64,000 bases of DNA from Paenibacillus antibioticophila. GTDB taxonomy: Bacteria > Bacillota > Bacilli > Paenibacillales > Paenibacillaceae. The position numbers and the translations under genes are program-made. A model generated the notes under the pieces. That model was not told the DNA's origin, did no database searches, and worked only from the letters and a program-made list of their open reading frames with translations. The stretch's first letter is position 1; the number at the start of each line of letters is the position of its first letter. Below, in pieces: positions 1 through 8,524 of this stretch. The stretch covers positions 2,635,480 through 2,699,479 of the forward strand of contig NZ_HG005139.1 of assembly GCF_000455265.1 (NCBI RefSeq), read 5' to 3'.

Positions 1-654
1 GGCGCTTATTCCCTATGCCTGAGCCCGGATGGATACCGATATCCGCAATCTGGATCGTCGTATTAATCCGTTCCAGTGAACGCGAGGCAAGCGCATCAAT
101 GGCAATAATGAGATCCGGCTTTGTACGTTCCACAATCCCTTGCACAACTTCGCTCGACTCGATGCCGGTAATTCCCATCACTCCAGGAGCAATCGCGCTA
201 ACCGGACGGTAACCCGGAGATACCCGATCCGGGGTCAATTCAAAATAGTGGCGGGTGATCAGCACATTCTCAACGACAAGCGGACCCAGCGCATCCGGAG
301 TCACATTCCAGTTCCCAAGCCCGACAATAAGAGCCTTCGCTCCTCTGGCAATACCAAGCTTGTTAAGAAAACCGCTGAATTCTTTGGCGAACGCTTCGGC
401 TACCTTGTCCTGCAGCTCACTGTCCTGGCCCCGCAGTCCGGGGACCTCAATGGTAATGTAATGCCCTTTGATTCTGCCGAGCTTGGCTGAAGCAGCCTCA
501 TCCAGCACATCAAGACGAGTAATCTTAATACCATCCTGTTCTTCAACCTGCTCTGAACTCCAGGGAGCGGCCCGCCATGGATGGTCTCGGCAAGCTCCCG
601 GGATTCCACAGCCAGATCGGTGCGAACCGAGTATTTTTGCAAATCCAGTGTCAT
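1..654 (-). pseudogene. gpr: GPR germination protease, frameshifted and cut by window edge
   Basis: The spore protease GPR degrades small acid-soluble spore proteins at germination. The N-terminus [20 protein letters not shown] contains the TDLAVE autoprocessing-type motif, and the reading frame continues to residue 35 (LPGV). Only two bases (554-555) then stand where a codon is expected, and the typical GPR sequence resumes in another frame ([17 protein letters not shown], later [41 protein letters not shown]), running off the window start. So one base is missing relative to an intact gene. The start has an AAGGAGGCG ribosome binding site. The rest of the gene is well conserved, so the lesion is either recent or a sequence error. 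Confidence 0.9.
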
Positions 655-687
655 TGGATCACGCCTCCTTTTTCTTGCTCGCAGCTA

Positions 688-718
688 TAGTTTGCGAGAC
701 AGCGCAGACAATTATTCA
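688..718 (-). promoter_or_regulatory. Forespore (SigG-type) promoter of gpr
   Basis: On the minus strand TGAATA (713-718), an 18-nt spacer and CAAACTA (688-694) match the SigG consensus TGMATA-N17/18-CATACTA with one mismatch. It lies about 35 bases upstream of the gpr start codon, as expected for a forespore-expressed protease. The assignment is by motif only. Confidence 0.6.
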
Positions 719-764
719 CGATTAATTCCACTTACGGCCGTGCCGAATTGTTTGTAGGAACTGA

Positions 765-793
765 TTGCAATTTGCTAGGCATCGTGATAAACT
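765..793 (+). promoter_or_regulatory. Vegetative promoter of rpsT
   Basis: TTGCAA (765-770), a 17-nt spacer and TAAACT (788-793) form a SigA-like promoter about 55 bases upstream of the rpsT start codon, divergent from the gpr promoter. Confidence 0.55.
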
Positions 794-847
794 ATTTTAA
801 GTTGTGAATCATCTGGGATGATATATGCTTTACAGGAGGTGAATGCA

Positions 848-1120
848 ATGCCAAACATTAAATCCGCAATTAAACGCGTAAAAACGAATGACAAGCGCCG
901 TGCGCTGAACGCTTCGCAAAAGTCTGCTCTTCGTACTGTTGTTAAAGCTGCTGACACAGCTCTGGCTAACAATGAAGTGGACACTGCAAAGTCTGCTTTC
1001 GCCGCTGCTTCCAAAAAATTGGACAAAGCCGTTACTAAAGGTTTGATCCATAAAAATGCAGCTGCCCGCAAGAAGTCCCGCTTGGCTAAAAAATTGAACG
1101 CCCTTACGTCGCAAGCGTAA
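848..1120 (+). CDS. rpsT: 30S ribosomal protein S20
   Basis: This 90-residue basic protein begins [18 protein letters not shown] and ends in a lysine/arginine-rich helix, the signature of bacterial S20, which binds 16S rRNA in the 30S subunit. The start at 848 is chosen because AGGAGGT (834-840) sits seven bases upstream; an in-frame ATG at 818 would add ten residues atypical of S20. It is monocistronic, with its own promoter and a strong terminator, and lies between gpr and holA as in Bacillus. Confidence 0.98.
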   Translation: MPNIKSAIKRVKTNDKRRALNASQKSALRTVVKAADTALANNEVDTAKSAFAAASKKLDKAVTKGLIHKNAAARKKSRLAKKLNALTSQA

Positions 1121-1146
1121 GCGTCGCTTTTTATAAACTTAAGCTC

Positions 1147-1181
1147 AAAAAGACCTGAACGATAATCGTTCAGGTCTTTTT
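1147..1181. terminator. Bidirectional terminator between rpsT and holA
   Basis: A perfect 17-bp palindrome (AAAAAGACCTGAACGAT and its complement, one base between the arms) has T runs on both strands. It can end rpsT from the left and the holA transcript from the right. Confidence 0.9.
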
Positions 1182-1228
1182 GATGATATCAGCAAGTATA
1201 AACTTCGGAGCATGAGTTCATTATCCCC

Positions 1229-2251
1229 TTAAGCGCCTAGTCTGAGCAGGAACAGCTCCAGGCCCAGCACCTTATCAATTCCGCCGCTTTTCATCTGGTA
1301 GTCAAGCTGCGCAAGATCGGATAAGATCCCCTTAAGCCGCGAAGGCTCAAACTTTCTGGCTTGTTCACCTGCAATTTTAACCGCATAAGGATGCAGGCCC
1401 AGCTGCGAAGCAATTTGCTGCTGCGAATAGCTCTGTCTTGCCATATCCTTCACCTGAAGCATAATCCGGAACTGCCGGGCAATCAGGGAAGCAATTTTGA
1501 TGGGCTCCTCCCGCTGCTTCAATAATTCGTAGAAAATATCCAGCGCCTGTTCAAGGCGCAGGTTGGCAATATGCTCAACCATCACGAATACATTCTGCTC
1601 TGTTGTCCTGGCAACAAGCTGTTCAATAACCGCAGAGTCAATCATTCCGCCTTGCCCGGCATATAGACAGAGCTTGTCTATTTCAGTAGACAACGGGGAC
1701 ATCTGGACGCCTACCGTCTGAACTAACGCCTCGGCTGCCTCACGGCCGATTCGGCTGCCTCTCTTCTCAATCTCCCGAATCACCCAGTTTGTTAATTCGC
1801 TGCCGCCCAGCGGCATAAAGGAAAGCACCGTACCCGCCGCCTTCACAGCCTTAACGATCTTCTTACGCTCATCCAGCTTGTCTCCTTGTACCAAAAAGAC
1901 AATTACACTGTGCTCCGCTGGATTGGACAGATAAGAGGTCAGCGCCTCAACTTTATGTTCGATCTTGCCGTTATCCTTCCCCGTGCCAAACAGCGACACA
2001 TCGCGAACCAGAATCAGCTTCCTCTCTACAAGGAAGGGAAGCATTTCGGCTTCTTCCACAATCATCTCAATCGGCGTATCAGCCAAGTCATAGGATGCAA
2101 GCGAGAAGTCCCGCTGCTCCGGATCCGTAATCTGCGACTGCAGCAGACTGACGAATTCTTGGATCTGATATTTTTCCGTACCGTAGCATAAATAAATCGG
2201 GGCAATCTGCCCTTGCTTGATTTGTTTCAGCACTGTCTTGACGTCCATCAT
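1229..2251 (-). CDS. holA: DNA polymerase III delta subunit
   Basis: This 340-residue protein matches the Firmicute HolA/YqeN family (N-terminal PIYLCYGTEKYQIQEF, VFLVQGDKLDERKKIVK in the middle, C-terminal LARQFRIMLQVKDM). Delta opens the beta sliding clamp within the clamp-loader complex. Length is normal for the family. The gene begins with two ATG codons (2251 and 2248). In B. subtilis holA sits between comEC and rpsT, and the same order holds here except that an ECF sigma/anti-sigma pair has entered between comEC and holA. Confidence 0.95.
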   Translation of the reverse strand: MMDVKTVLKQIKQGQIAPIYLCYGTEKYQIQEFVSLLQSQITDPEQRDFSLASYDLADTPIEMIVEEAEMLPFLVERKLILVRDVSLFGTGKDNGKIEHKVEALTSYLSNPAEHSVIVFLVQGDKLDERKKIVKAVKAAGTVLSFMPLGGSELTNWVIREIEKRGSRIGREAAEALVQTVGVQMSPLSTEIDKLCLYAGQGGMIDSAVIEQLVARTTEQNVFVMVEHIANLRLEQALDIFYELLKQREEPIKIASLIARQFRIMLQVKDMARQSYSQQQIASQLGLHPYAVKIAGEQARKFEPSRLKGILSDLAQLDYQMKSGGIDKVLGLELFLLRLGA

Positions 2252-2291
2252 GCAACTCCCTCAGGTTTCTAAGAACATGCTCAAATACCTA

Positions 2292-2520
2292 TATAAGTTG
2301 GTCTAAGAAGAGTACGCCGCTGGGGGGCAACGTGTGAAGTGCTCTTCCGATCGCTGTTGTTCGCGAATTTCTCTGACTGAACTAAGCCATCATAAGGTAG
2401 AAATCCACTCACAAAGGCGAACGCTAACGCTCAATGCTTCCGAAGTAGCTTTCTTGCAGAAAGCTTTTAGCACTTCACACTTATGCACATTCCACGTAGC
2501 TTCTTTCCAACTCAACTATC
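2292..2520. repeat. Interspersed palindromic repeat, copy A
   Basis: This intergenic element starts TATAAGTTG and runs through GGGGCAACGTGTGAAGTG, CGATCGCTGTTGTTCGCG, GTAGAAATCCACTCACAAAG and GGCGAACGCT, then CACTTCACACTTATGC and CCAACTCAACTAT. The halves are imperfect inverted complements, so the whole can fold as one long hairpin. It shares most of its length with the copy at 30591-30787 and carries about 30 extra bases near 2440-2470. No coding sequence is apparent. Confidence 0.85.
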
Positions 2521-2771
2521 TCTATGATACTGTGAAACGACGGATTCGTCCAAGTTTTGCCCGGAAATGCAACAAAGGAACCTTCGCTATGCGAAAGTCC
2601 CTTTGTCCCAGAGCATCTATATAAACGCAGGCCGGAAGGCTCTAGAAACAATCCCGCCTGCGGTCATACGACGTTCAGGGTGTAGCTCTTTACCGTACCT
2701 TGATATAACCTATTCCATATCTTCTGAAAAGGTGCCACCGGTTGGGGCCCGTTTTCTTTATCTCTGTATTT
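2521..2771. other. Non-coding gap with one strong hairpin
   Basis: Between repeat copy A and the anti-sigma gene no credible gene is visible. The only structure is an inverted repeat at 2572-2606 (ACAAAGG ... CCTTTGT outer stem, CTTCGC/GCGAA inner stem, short loop). It has no adjoining T run, so it is not a clear terminator. Confidence 0.5.
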
Positions 2772-3920
2772 CTAACGAACAGGCTGAAGGGTATAGGAAG
2801 CAGATACTCCGTCCTTCTCTACAATATAAGTAAAGACTGTTCCATCCTCAGACCACTCGCCGCTAACCCAATCTCCTTCTACAGGCAAATCCGTAACCAT
2901 GGTTGAGCTGTCGAACTCATTCCGGTACAAATACAAATGCTCATCCAGATATTTCACCAGGAAGAGCCCATCCGGAGAAGTCCACTCATCCGGCATCGCA
3001 AACCTGGAGATCCCCATCATCATTCCTCCATCCTGCAAATCTCCTTGCTGTTCAGCAATGCCTTCATTTTCCTGGATCAGAGGAGGATCAGAGGGCCTTT
3101 CATCCCTTACGGCATCTTCCGAAGCATCAGCGCGGTTCGCGGCAGATGTATCTTCCTTGTTGGCCAACTTCTCATTTTCTTGGCTGGTTGGCTTTTGTTC
3201 TGAAGAAGACGATGGGCTCTTCTGATTCGGGACTGGGGAATCCGGCTGCTCCGGAGCTGTCCCCGTCGAATGGCCGGAGTCAGCAGTCGGACTGCTGTCT
3301 GCCGTGCTTTGTTCATCTGCAGCTGGTTTATTATTATCAGATGCCTCAGGCTCTGGAGTTGCTGATGAGGCATCCTGAGCCGCTTCTTCCTGTGCACTGC
3401 CGGATGTCATATGATCTGCATCCGACGACTGGCCCATATCCTGTGCAGAGGATTCAAGCGATGAATTCTCACTCGTGTCCATTACGGAATAAGAAGCTAT
3501 CTCAGCATCGCGAACGGTACGCGGCTCTACCTGATAAATAAACACACCCAAAATCACTGCCGCCGCCAGACCGAGCGCGCCTGTACGATAAGCACGGCTG
3601 CGGCCTGAGGTCCGCTCGCGCCGGCGATTGACCGGCTCAGCAGCCATTGTCGCGGCAGGGATCTCCTCTGACGCGCTGCCTTCTTCCCGGCGGCCAAGAT
3701 CAAGCGCCTCAAGCTGCGGGAGGATCGCATCGACAAGGCTGTAACGCGGGGCCAAAACCGGAAGCTCCTCCAATTGGGCAGACAGCTCCTTGAGCATAGC
3801 GAACTCTTCCTTACAATCACGGCAGTTCTGAATATGCTCAAGCAGCGCGGAGCTCTCTTCCTCGCTCAGATCATGGTCGATATAACGATGCATCCATTCC
3901 ACCGCCTCCGAGCATTTCAT
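2772..3920 (-). CDS. Membrane anti-sigma factor with zinc-finger (zf-HC2) domain
   Basis: The 382-residue protein has an N-terminal anti-sigma zinc motif (H29-x3-C33-x2-C36, with Cys3 nearby), a single membrane segment at about residues 112-130 (ALGLAAAVILGVFIYQV), a long low-complexity Ser/Glu/Pro/Asp-rich linker to about residue 285, and a small C-terminal domain outside the cell. Such proteins hold an ECF sigma factor at the membrane until a stress signal triggers release. The start overlaps the sigma gene by four bases (ATGA), implying translational coupling. The extracellular linker is unusually long and acidic. The signal sensed is unknown. Confidence 0.85.
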   Translation of the reverse strand: MKCSEAVEWMHRYIDHDLSEEESSALLEHIQNCRDCKEEFAMLKELSAQLEELPVLAPRYSLVDAILPQLEALDLGRREEGSASEEIPAATMAAEPVNRRRERTSGRSRAYRTGALGLAAAVILGVFIYQVEPRTVRDAEIASYSVMDTSENSSLESSAQDMGQSSDADHMTSGSAQEEAAQDASSATPEPEASDNNKPAADEQSTADSSPTADSGHSTGTAPEQPDSPVPNQKSPSSSSEQKPTSQENEKLANKEDTSAANRADASEDAVRDERPSDPPLIQENEGIAEQQGDLQDGGMMMGISRFAMPDEWTSPDGLFLVKYLDEHLYLYRNEFDSSTMVTDLPVEGDWVSGEWSEDGTVFTYIVEKDGVSASYTLQPVR

Positions 3921-4465
3921 CCTGATACACCACCTTTCTGATAATCTTGAAGTAATTGCTGAAGCTGCTGCCTGGCTCTGAATAAATAGGATTTCACCGT
4001 ATTCAGCGGCAGATTCAGACTATCGGCTATTTCATTGTAAGAGAAGTCCTGCAAGTACCTTAGTACAACGACCATTCGATGCTGTTCGGGTAACTGATCA
4101 ATCGCATCCCGGATGTCTTGAGCCAGATAACCGGACATGACCTCGCGTTCTACGCTTTCCTTTCCCTGAAAGACCATTTCATGCTCATCAATGGATACGG
4201 TCGGCTTAGCCCGGCGAAATTTGTCGATACAGATATTCGTTACGATACGTTGAACCCAGGTCTTGAACTGCGCCTTCTCCTCATAAGAATCAATTTTTGT
4301 ATAAATGCGGATAAGTGCTTCCTGCGCAGCATCCATAGCATCCTGTTCATTTTTTAGAATGTAAAAGGCCGTAGTATATACATGATTCTCAATTTCTCGC
4401 AATAGGGTGATTAGAGCGTCGCGATCGCCCGATTGAGCGGCTCTGACGAGTCCTTGCTCCACCAC
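3917..4465 (-). CDS. ECF-type RNA polymerase sigma factor
   Basis: The 182-residue protein has region 2 (NEQDAMDAAQEALIRIYTKI, FKTWVQRIVTNICIDKFRR) and region 4 (LPEQHRMVVVLRYLQDFSY, EIADSLNLPLNTVKSYLFRAR) of group IV sigma-70 factors, resembling SigW/SigX. It uses tandem GTG start codons (4465, 4462) behind AGGGGGAG. It is co-transcribed with the overlapping anti-sigma gene and appears to be preceded by its own ECF-type promoter, suggesting autoregulation. The regulon cannot be told from the sequence. Confidence 0.93.
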   Translation of the reverse strand: MVEQGLVRAAQSGDRDALITLLREIENHVYTTAFYILKNEQDAMDAAQEALIRIYTKIDSYEEKAQFKTWVQRIVTNICIDKFRRAKPTVSIDEHEMVFQGKESVEREVMSGYLAQDIRDAIDQLPEQHRMVVVLRYLQDFSYNEIADSLNLPLNTVKSYLFRARQQLQQLLQDYQKGGVSG

Positions 4466-4494
4466 AAAGGCTCCCCCTCTCTTGCAACCTTACA

Positions 4495-4520
4495 GACGGG
4501 ATCGTCCCGAAATATGTTGC
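4495..4520 (-). promoter_or_regulatory. Candidate autoregulatory ECF promoter
   Basis: On the minus strand GCAAC (4516-4520), a 17-nt spacer and CGTC (4495-4498) fit the AAC-N16/17-CGTC pattern of ECF sigma promoters of Gram-positive bacteria. It lies 30 bases upstream of the sigma gene start. Confidence 0.5.
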
Positions 4521-4613
4521 AATGTTGTTACTATTATTTTTGATAAATTCCTGATTAACTCACCTTAGAATATCAAAAAAAATAGATTGCGTCATCCGCA
4601 GGCTGCTGGAAGA

Positions 4614-7286
4614 TCAGTACGCCTCATTTAAAGCCTGCCACTTGCTCCGAACATAGAGCCGCCCCTGTAGAATTCTGAACTGAATTCCTCCGTTCAAATC
4701 GGTCCGATAAATCCGGCTGCCTGTTGCTTCAAGCCGTTCGACAACACCGCTGTTAGGATGACCATACACGTTTGACCTGCCCGCTGAAATAATAGAAATT
4801 CCAGGCTGCACTTGGCTCAGCCATTCCTGTGTGGAGGAGGTCTTGCTGCCATGATGAGCCACCTTTAAAACATCGCTCCTAAGCTGAAGGCCCTTGATTG
4901 CTTGACTCTCCAGCTTCTCCAACATTCGCCGTTCTGCCTTAACGTCCATGTCTCCCGTAAATAGAAACGAAACCCCATCCATAGTCAGCCGGAACACTAC
5001 TGATCGCGTATTCTGATCCTTAGTATAAGGAAAATTCGAGGTGATAAGCTCATCCTCCGGAGCCAGAAATACAAGCTGGGTCTTCTGATCCGGCTGTAAT
5101 ACCTGTCCTGTCTTAACAGCATAAATGGGGATATCCTGTTCTAAGGCCGTCCTCATGAGTTGATTCATCGTTGCCGAGTCTGCAAGGCTGCCATTAAGAA
5201 AAATCATCCCAACCGGGTAGCTATCCAAAACCGCCTGCAAGCCGCCGATATGATCCTGATCTCCATGGGTCAGCACCACGGCATCCAGCCGATGAATGCC
5301 CCGCTTTTTAAGCAGAGGGACAAGCGTCTTCTTACCTACCTCAAAAGGGTCTCTGCGCTGCCGCCAAGTATCGCCGGGCTTCCGGAAAGTGACGGTTCCC
5401 CCGCCGTCTACCAAAATATGAAGTCCGGCAGGCGTCGTAATCAATGCGCTATCCCCTTGTCCGACATCCAAAAACTCGACATACCCGGTTCCCTGGCGAT
5501 AGTCAGATTGGAAGCCGACATAGAGAAGAACGCCCATGATAGCTGCGGCTGCCAGCGACATTCCAATATCGCGCCACGATCGGCGAGGCTCATTGAAGAA
5601 GGGAATCGGGCCGGGTGCTGAAGCTGGCCTCGGATCATGACCTGGGTAGGGCGGAAGCGGCACCGTATCCTCCTGCGTCAGAAGGCTGCCTTGATTCCGT
5701 TCCTGTTCCTTCGCAATGCCTGCTTCCCGTGACAAAAGCCAATACAGCACAACGTAAAAGGAGAGCATCCAGAGCAAGGAGGGAGATTTCCAATACGTCA
5801 TGGACCCCATCCAGCTATTCAACCATTCCGTGATGACAAAGGTTAAGCGATTGAGCTGGATTACCGGGTAGGCAATAAAGCGGGCAAGCGGCATCCAGAT
5901 CAGGCCGACCAGCAGAGCAGCCATCCCGCCCGGAAGAGAAACCAGGCTGACCACTGGAACAAGCACCAGATTTGCTGCCAGGGACAGAATCGAGACCTGA
6001 TTAAAATAAAAAATCGTCAGAGGGAAGGAGACCAGCTGTGCCGCAACAGTAATGGCTACTGCAGAGCGAAATCGACCGGGCAGCCATTTTAGCCATGGCC
6101 TAAGCAACGGTACAAACACGATCAGACCGGCTGTTACGGCAAAGGATAGCTGGAAGCTCACATTTACAAGTAAATAAGGGTCCCAGATCAACATGACCAG
6201 ACAAGAAGCGGAGACAAGGTGAAGGCCATCCTTCAACAATCCTCTGCGGAGCAGATACAGTCCCAGCATGGTCATCATTCCGGCACGGATGACGGAAGGG
6301 GTAAATCCTGTCAGCAGAACATAGAACGGAGTGAAGCCCAGCGCTAACAGCTGCGAGGACTCTTTAGTAAGCCTGCATAACCGGCAAAGCCCTAATAGCA
6401 AGCCAATATTGATAGCCACATGACTTCCTGATATCGCTAAAATATGACTAAGCCCCAGGTTCGTAAATTGAGTGTATTTATCAGGCTCCAGTTCATCAGC
6501 CAGGCCGATCAGAAGCCCCTTCATATATCCGCCCTGCCAGTCCGGGAATAGCGCGTCCACCTTCGCTCCAAGCGCTTGCCGGAGTTTATCAATATTGCCT
6601 AGCAGCTGCGGGGTTCCCCAGCCTCCGGTACGATTCAATTGCACTACCTCCGAAGCACCCTTGACCTTCAGAAGCCAATGTATCCGCTTATAGTGGAGAT
6701 AGTTCCTGTAGTCGAAGCCGCCATAATTACTGGATATGCTTGGCCGTTCAAGCGCCCCTTGAATCCGGACCTCCTGTCCCCTCCCCCATAAGGCTGCTTC
6801 GTCCAGTTCCTCTTCCTTTGCCAAAGTTACCTGTACCAGAACTCTCTCGCCATCCACATTAGACAGCTTCGTCTCGGCAGGGAGCTGATCGATATCAGTG
6901 TGCTCAAGCTCCAGCTCAACTTCTCCCTTCAAACGGAGCGTAAAGGTTACCCGGTCGCCATCGATGTCCGGAGAAGACACAAGGATGCCTTGCATGGCAG
7001 CAGTCGATTTGTCAGGAAGGACGGATTGCCATATCCGTTCAAATGAGCCCGACAGCTTGCTTGTGTTAAGCTTGTCCTGAACCATCCAATATCCGGCAGC
7101 AGCTGAGAAAATAACCCCTAAAATCAGAAGCCTCTTCCAGGACAAGGAGCACATCATCCCGTACAACGGCAGCATCAGCACCATGCCTGCCCATAGCAGC
7201 CAGAACTCCGTTCCTTGCAACAAGCAGGCGGCTGTGCTTCCCACAATCCAAAAGCAAGCCGCCTGAACCAAGGGTCTCTGCTTCAT
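4614..7286 (-). CDS. comEC: ComEC/Rec2 DNA uptake channel
   Basis: ComEC forms the membrane channel that carries single-stranded transforming DNA into the cytoplasm. The protein (890 residues from the chosen start) has an N-terminal hydrophobic/OB-like part, a central multi-membrane competence domain (LLIGLADELEPDKYTQFTNL, GLSHILAISGSHVAINIGLL) and, from about residue 600, a metallo-beta-lactamase-like domain (FLDVGQGDSALI, LTHGDQDHIGG, VAHHGSKTSST). Position 7286 is preferred over upstream in-frame starts because AAGGAAGG lies just ahead of MKQRPLVQ. It is the last gene of the comEA-comEB-comEC unit. Confidence 0.95.
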   Translation of the reverse strand: MKQRPLVQAACFWIVGSTAACLLQGTEFWLLWAGMVLMLPLYGMMCSLSWKRLLILGVIFSAAAGYWMVQDKLNTSKLSGSFERIWQSVLPDKSTAAMQGILVSSPDIDGDRVTFTLRLKGEVELELEHTDIDQLPAETKLSNVDGERVLVQVTLAKEEELDEAALWGRGQEVRIQGALERPSISSNYGGFDYRNYLHYKRIHWLLKVKGASEVVQLNRTGGWGTPQLLGNIDKLRQALGAKVDALFPDWQGGYMKGLLIGLADELEPDKYTQFTNLGLSHILAISGSHVAINIGLLLGLCRLCRLTKESSQLLALGFTPFYVLLTGFTPSVIRAGMMTMLGLYLLRRGLLKDGLHLVSASCLVMLIWDPYLLVNVSFQLSFAVTAGLIVFVPLLRPWLKWLPGRFRSAVAITVAAQLVSFPLTIFYFNQVSILSLAANLVLVPVVSLVSLPGGMAALLVGLIWMPLARFIAYPVIQLNRLTFVITEWLNSWMGSMTYWKSPSLLWMLSFYVVLYWLLSREAGIAKEQERNQGSLLTQEDTVPLPPYPGHDPRPASAPGPIPFFNEPRRSWRDIGMSLAAAAIMGVLLYVGFQSDYRQGTGYVEFLDVGQGDSALITTPAGLHILVDGGGTVTFRKPGDTWRQRRDPFEVGKKTLVPLLKKRGIHRLDAVVLTHGDQDHIGGLQAVLDSYPVGMIFLNGSLADSATMNQLMRTALEQDIPIYAVKTGQVLQPDQKTQLVFLAPEDELITSNFPYTKDQNTRSVVFRLTMDGVSFLFTGDMDVKAERRMLEKLESQAIKGLQLRSDVLKVAHHGSKTSSTQEWLSQVQPGISIISAGRSNVYGHPNSGVVERLEATGSRIYRTDLNGGIQFRILQGRLYVRSKWQALNEAY

Positions 7287-7372
7287 AATGAACCTTCCTT
7301 TGTCGTTCAAAATAAAAAGAACCCCGCCTGTCTTTAGACAGATGAGGTCCTTCCTGCATCTCAATCAAAAAC

Positions 7373-7894
7373 TTAATCCTGAATCATGACTACGGTCTCC
7401 GGGGGAGGTGAATAGGTATCCAGCCTTCTGAAGACGATGCCTTTTTGTTGCATCATTGCGGTTACCTTGCCCGTATCCTTCGGATAAGGACGGTGATAGA
7501 CGATTTCTGTAATTCCGCTGTTCGCCAGCATATTGGCACAGGTCCAGCAAGGCTCGTCCGTAACATAAACGCTGGACCCCTCCCGATCTACGCGATCCGT
7601 GAACAGAAGCAGGTTTTGCTCCGCATGAATCGTCCGGATGCATCTTTGCTTCTTGATCACCTTCTCCTGGCCTTCTACAACGGTAACCTCGTAATCCTCC
7701 GCGATCATGCACCCGGCCTCCAGACAATCAGGGACGCCGGACGGGGCACCGTTGTATGCCGTGCCCAGCAGCTTCTTGCCCTGCACCAATACAGCGCCCA
7801 CATGTCTGCGGCTGCAGCGCGAGCGGGTAGACACCATATAAGCAATATCCATGAAGTAGGTATCCCAATCCTTACGTGTCTCCGGACTTATCAT
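7373..7894 (-). CDS. comEB: dCMP/deoxycytidylate deaminase family protein ComEB
   Basis: The 173-residue protein belongs to the zinc-dependent cytidine/deoxycytidylate deaminases: the HAEQN motif (near residue 90) and PCWTCANML (near residue 115) supply the His/Glu and two Cys zinc and catalytic residues. It probably converts dCMP to dUMP; comEB is not strictly required for transformation in Bacillus. The ATG at 7894 follows GGAGG by nine bases; a TTG two codons upstream is poorly spaced. It lies between comEA and comEC in one operon. Confidence 0.93.
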   Translation of the reverse strand: MISPETRKDWDTYFMDIAYMVSTRSRCSRRHVGAVLVQGKKLLGTAYNGAPSGVPDCLEAGCMIAEDYEVTVVEGQEKVIKKQRCIRTIHAEQNLLLFTDRVDREGSSVYVTDEPCWTCANMLANSGITEIVYHRPYPKDTGKVTAMMQQKGIVFRRLDTYSPPPETVVMIQD

Positions 7895-7912
7895 AAGCAA
7901 ATTCCTCCATTC

Positions 7913-8413
7913 CTACAGCCCGATATGCGGCTTCATTTTTTCCAGCATTTTATCTCCAATTCCCTTGACCTTCGTTAGATCCTCAATGGCTTTATATAAC
8001 CCATGAGATGTTCTGTATTCGATAATAGCCTGCGCTTTCTTCTCTCCGATGCCTGGAATCTCCATTAGCTCTGTTATTGAAGCTGTATTAATAGAAATTA
8101 CATTGGATGCTGCAGCCGGAGTCTCTGATTGAGAAGTCTGCGGCAACGGCGTGGCTGCAGACTTCTCAGCAGCGGCTTGTGCTTGGAGCGTATCCGTAGC
8201 AGTCGGCCCCGTCTCCGGTGGAGTCGTTGTCTCGACTTTCGGCTCGGCAGCCGTCTCTTGCAGCGATACAGCGGCGGCAATCTCCATATTCAGCGGAATC
8301 CAGTCATCGATAATCCGGTCTTGGCGGTCTCCAGCCGCAAACCATACCAGTGCTGCTCCTGCGATCGCCGAGATCAGTGATGTGATGACGTACCCTTTTC
8401 TAATCATTGGCAT
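7913..8413 (-). CDS. comEA: ComEA DNA receptor with helix-hairpin-helix domain
   Basis: This 166-residue protein has an N-terminal membrane anchor (VITSLISAIAGAALVWFAA), a Pro/Thr/Ala-rich linker, and a C-terminal pair of helix-hairpin-helix motifs (SITELMEIPGIGEKKAQAII, DLTKVKGIGDKMLEKMKPHI). ComEA binds double-stranded DNA outside the membrane and hands it to ComEC. ATG codons at 8413 and 8407 are both possible starts. It heads the comE operon and is divergent from comER. Confidence 0.95.
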   Translation of the reverse strand: MPMIRKGYVITSLISAIAGAALVWFAAGDRQDRIIDDWIPLNMEIAAAVSLQETAAEPKVETTTPPETGPTATDTLQAQAAAEKSAATPLPQTSQSETPAAASNVISINTASITELMEIPGIGEKKAQAIIEYRTSHGLYKAIEDLTKVKGIGDKMLEKMKPHIGL

Positions 8414-8524
8414 CCCCCGACCTTAAAATTTCCATGAAATAAGTCATGAATATGCATTCTGTGCGCATAAACCTACTATATCAGGTTATATATTATGAGG
8501 TTGCATACGGAAGGGGGAACAAGG

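Noticed and set aside
140-490. Plus-strand frames opposite gpr
   Set aside because: The minus strand encodes conserved GPR sequence there; the plus-strand frames are by-products.
2903-3541. A 212-codon plus-strand frame opposite the anti-sigma factor gene
   Set aside because: It mirrors the Ser/Glu-rich linker of the anti-sigma factor; composition is biased and no family is recognisable.
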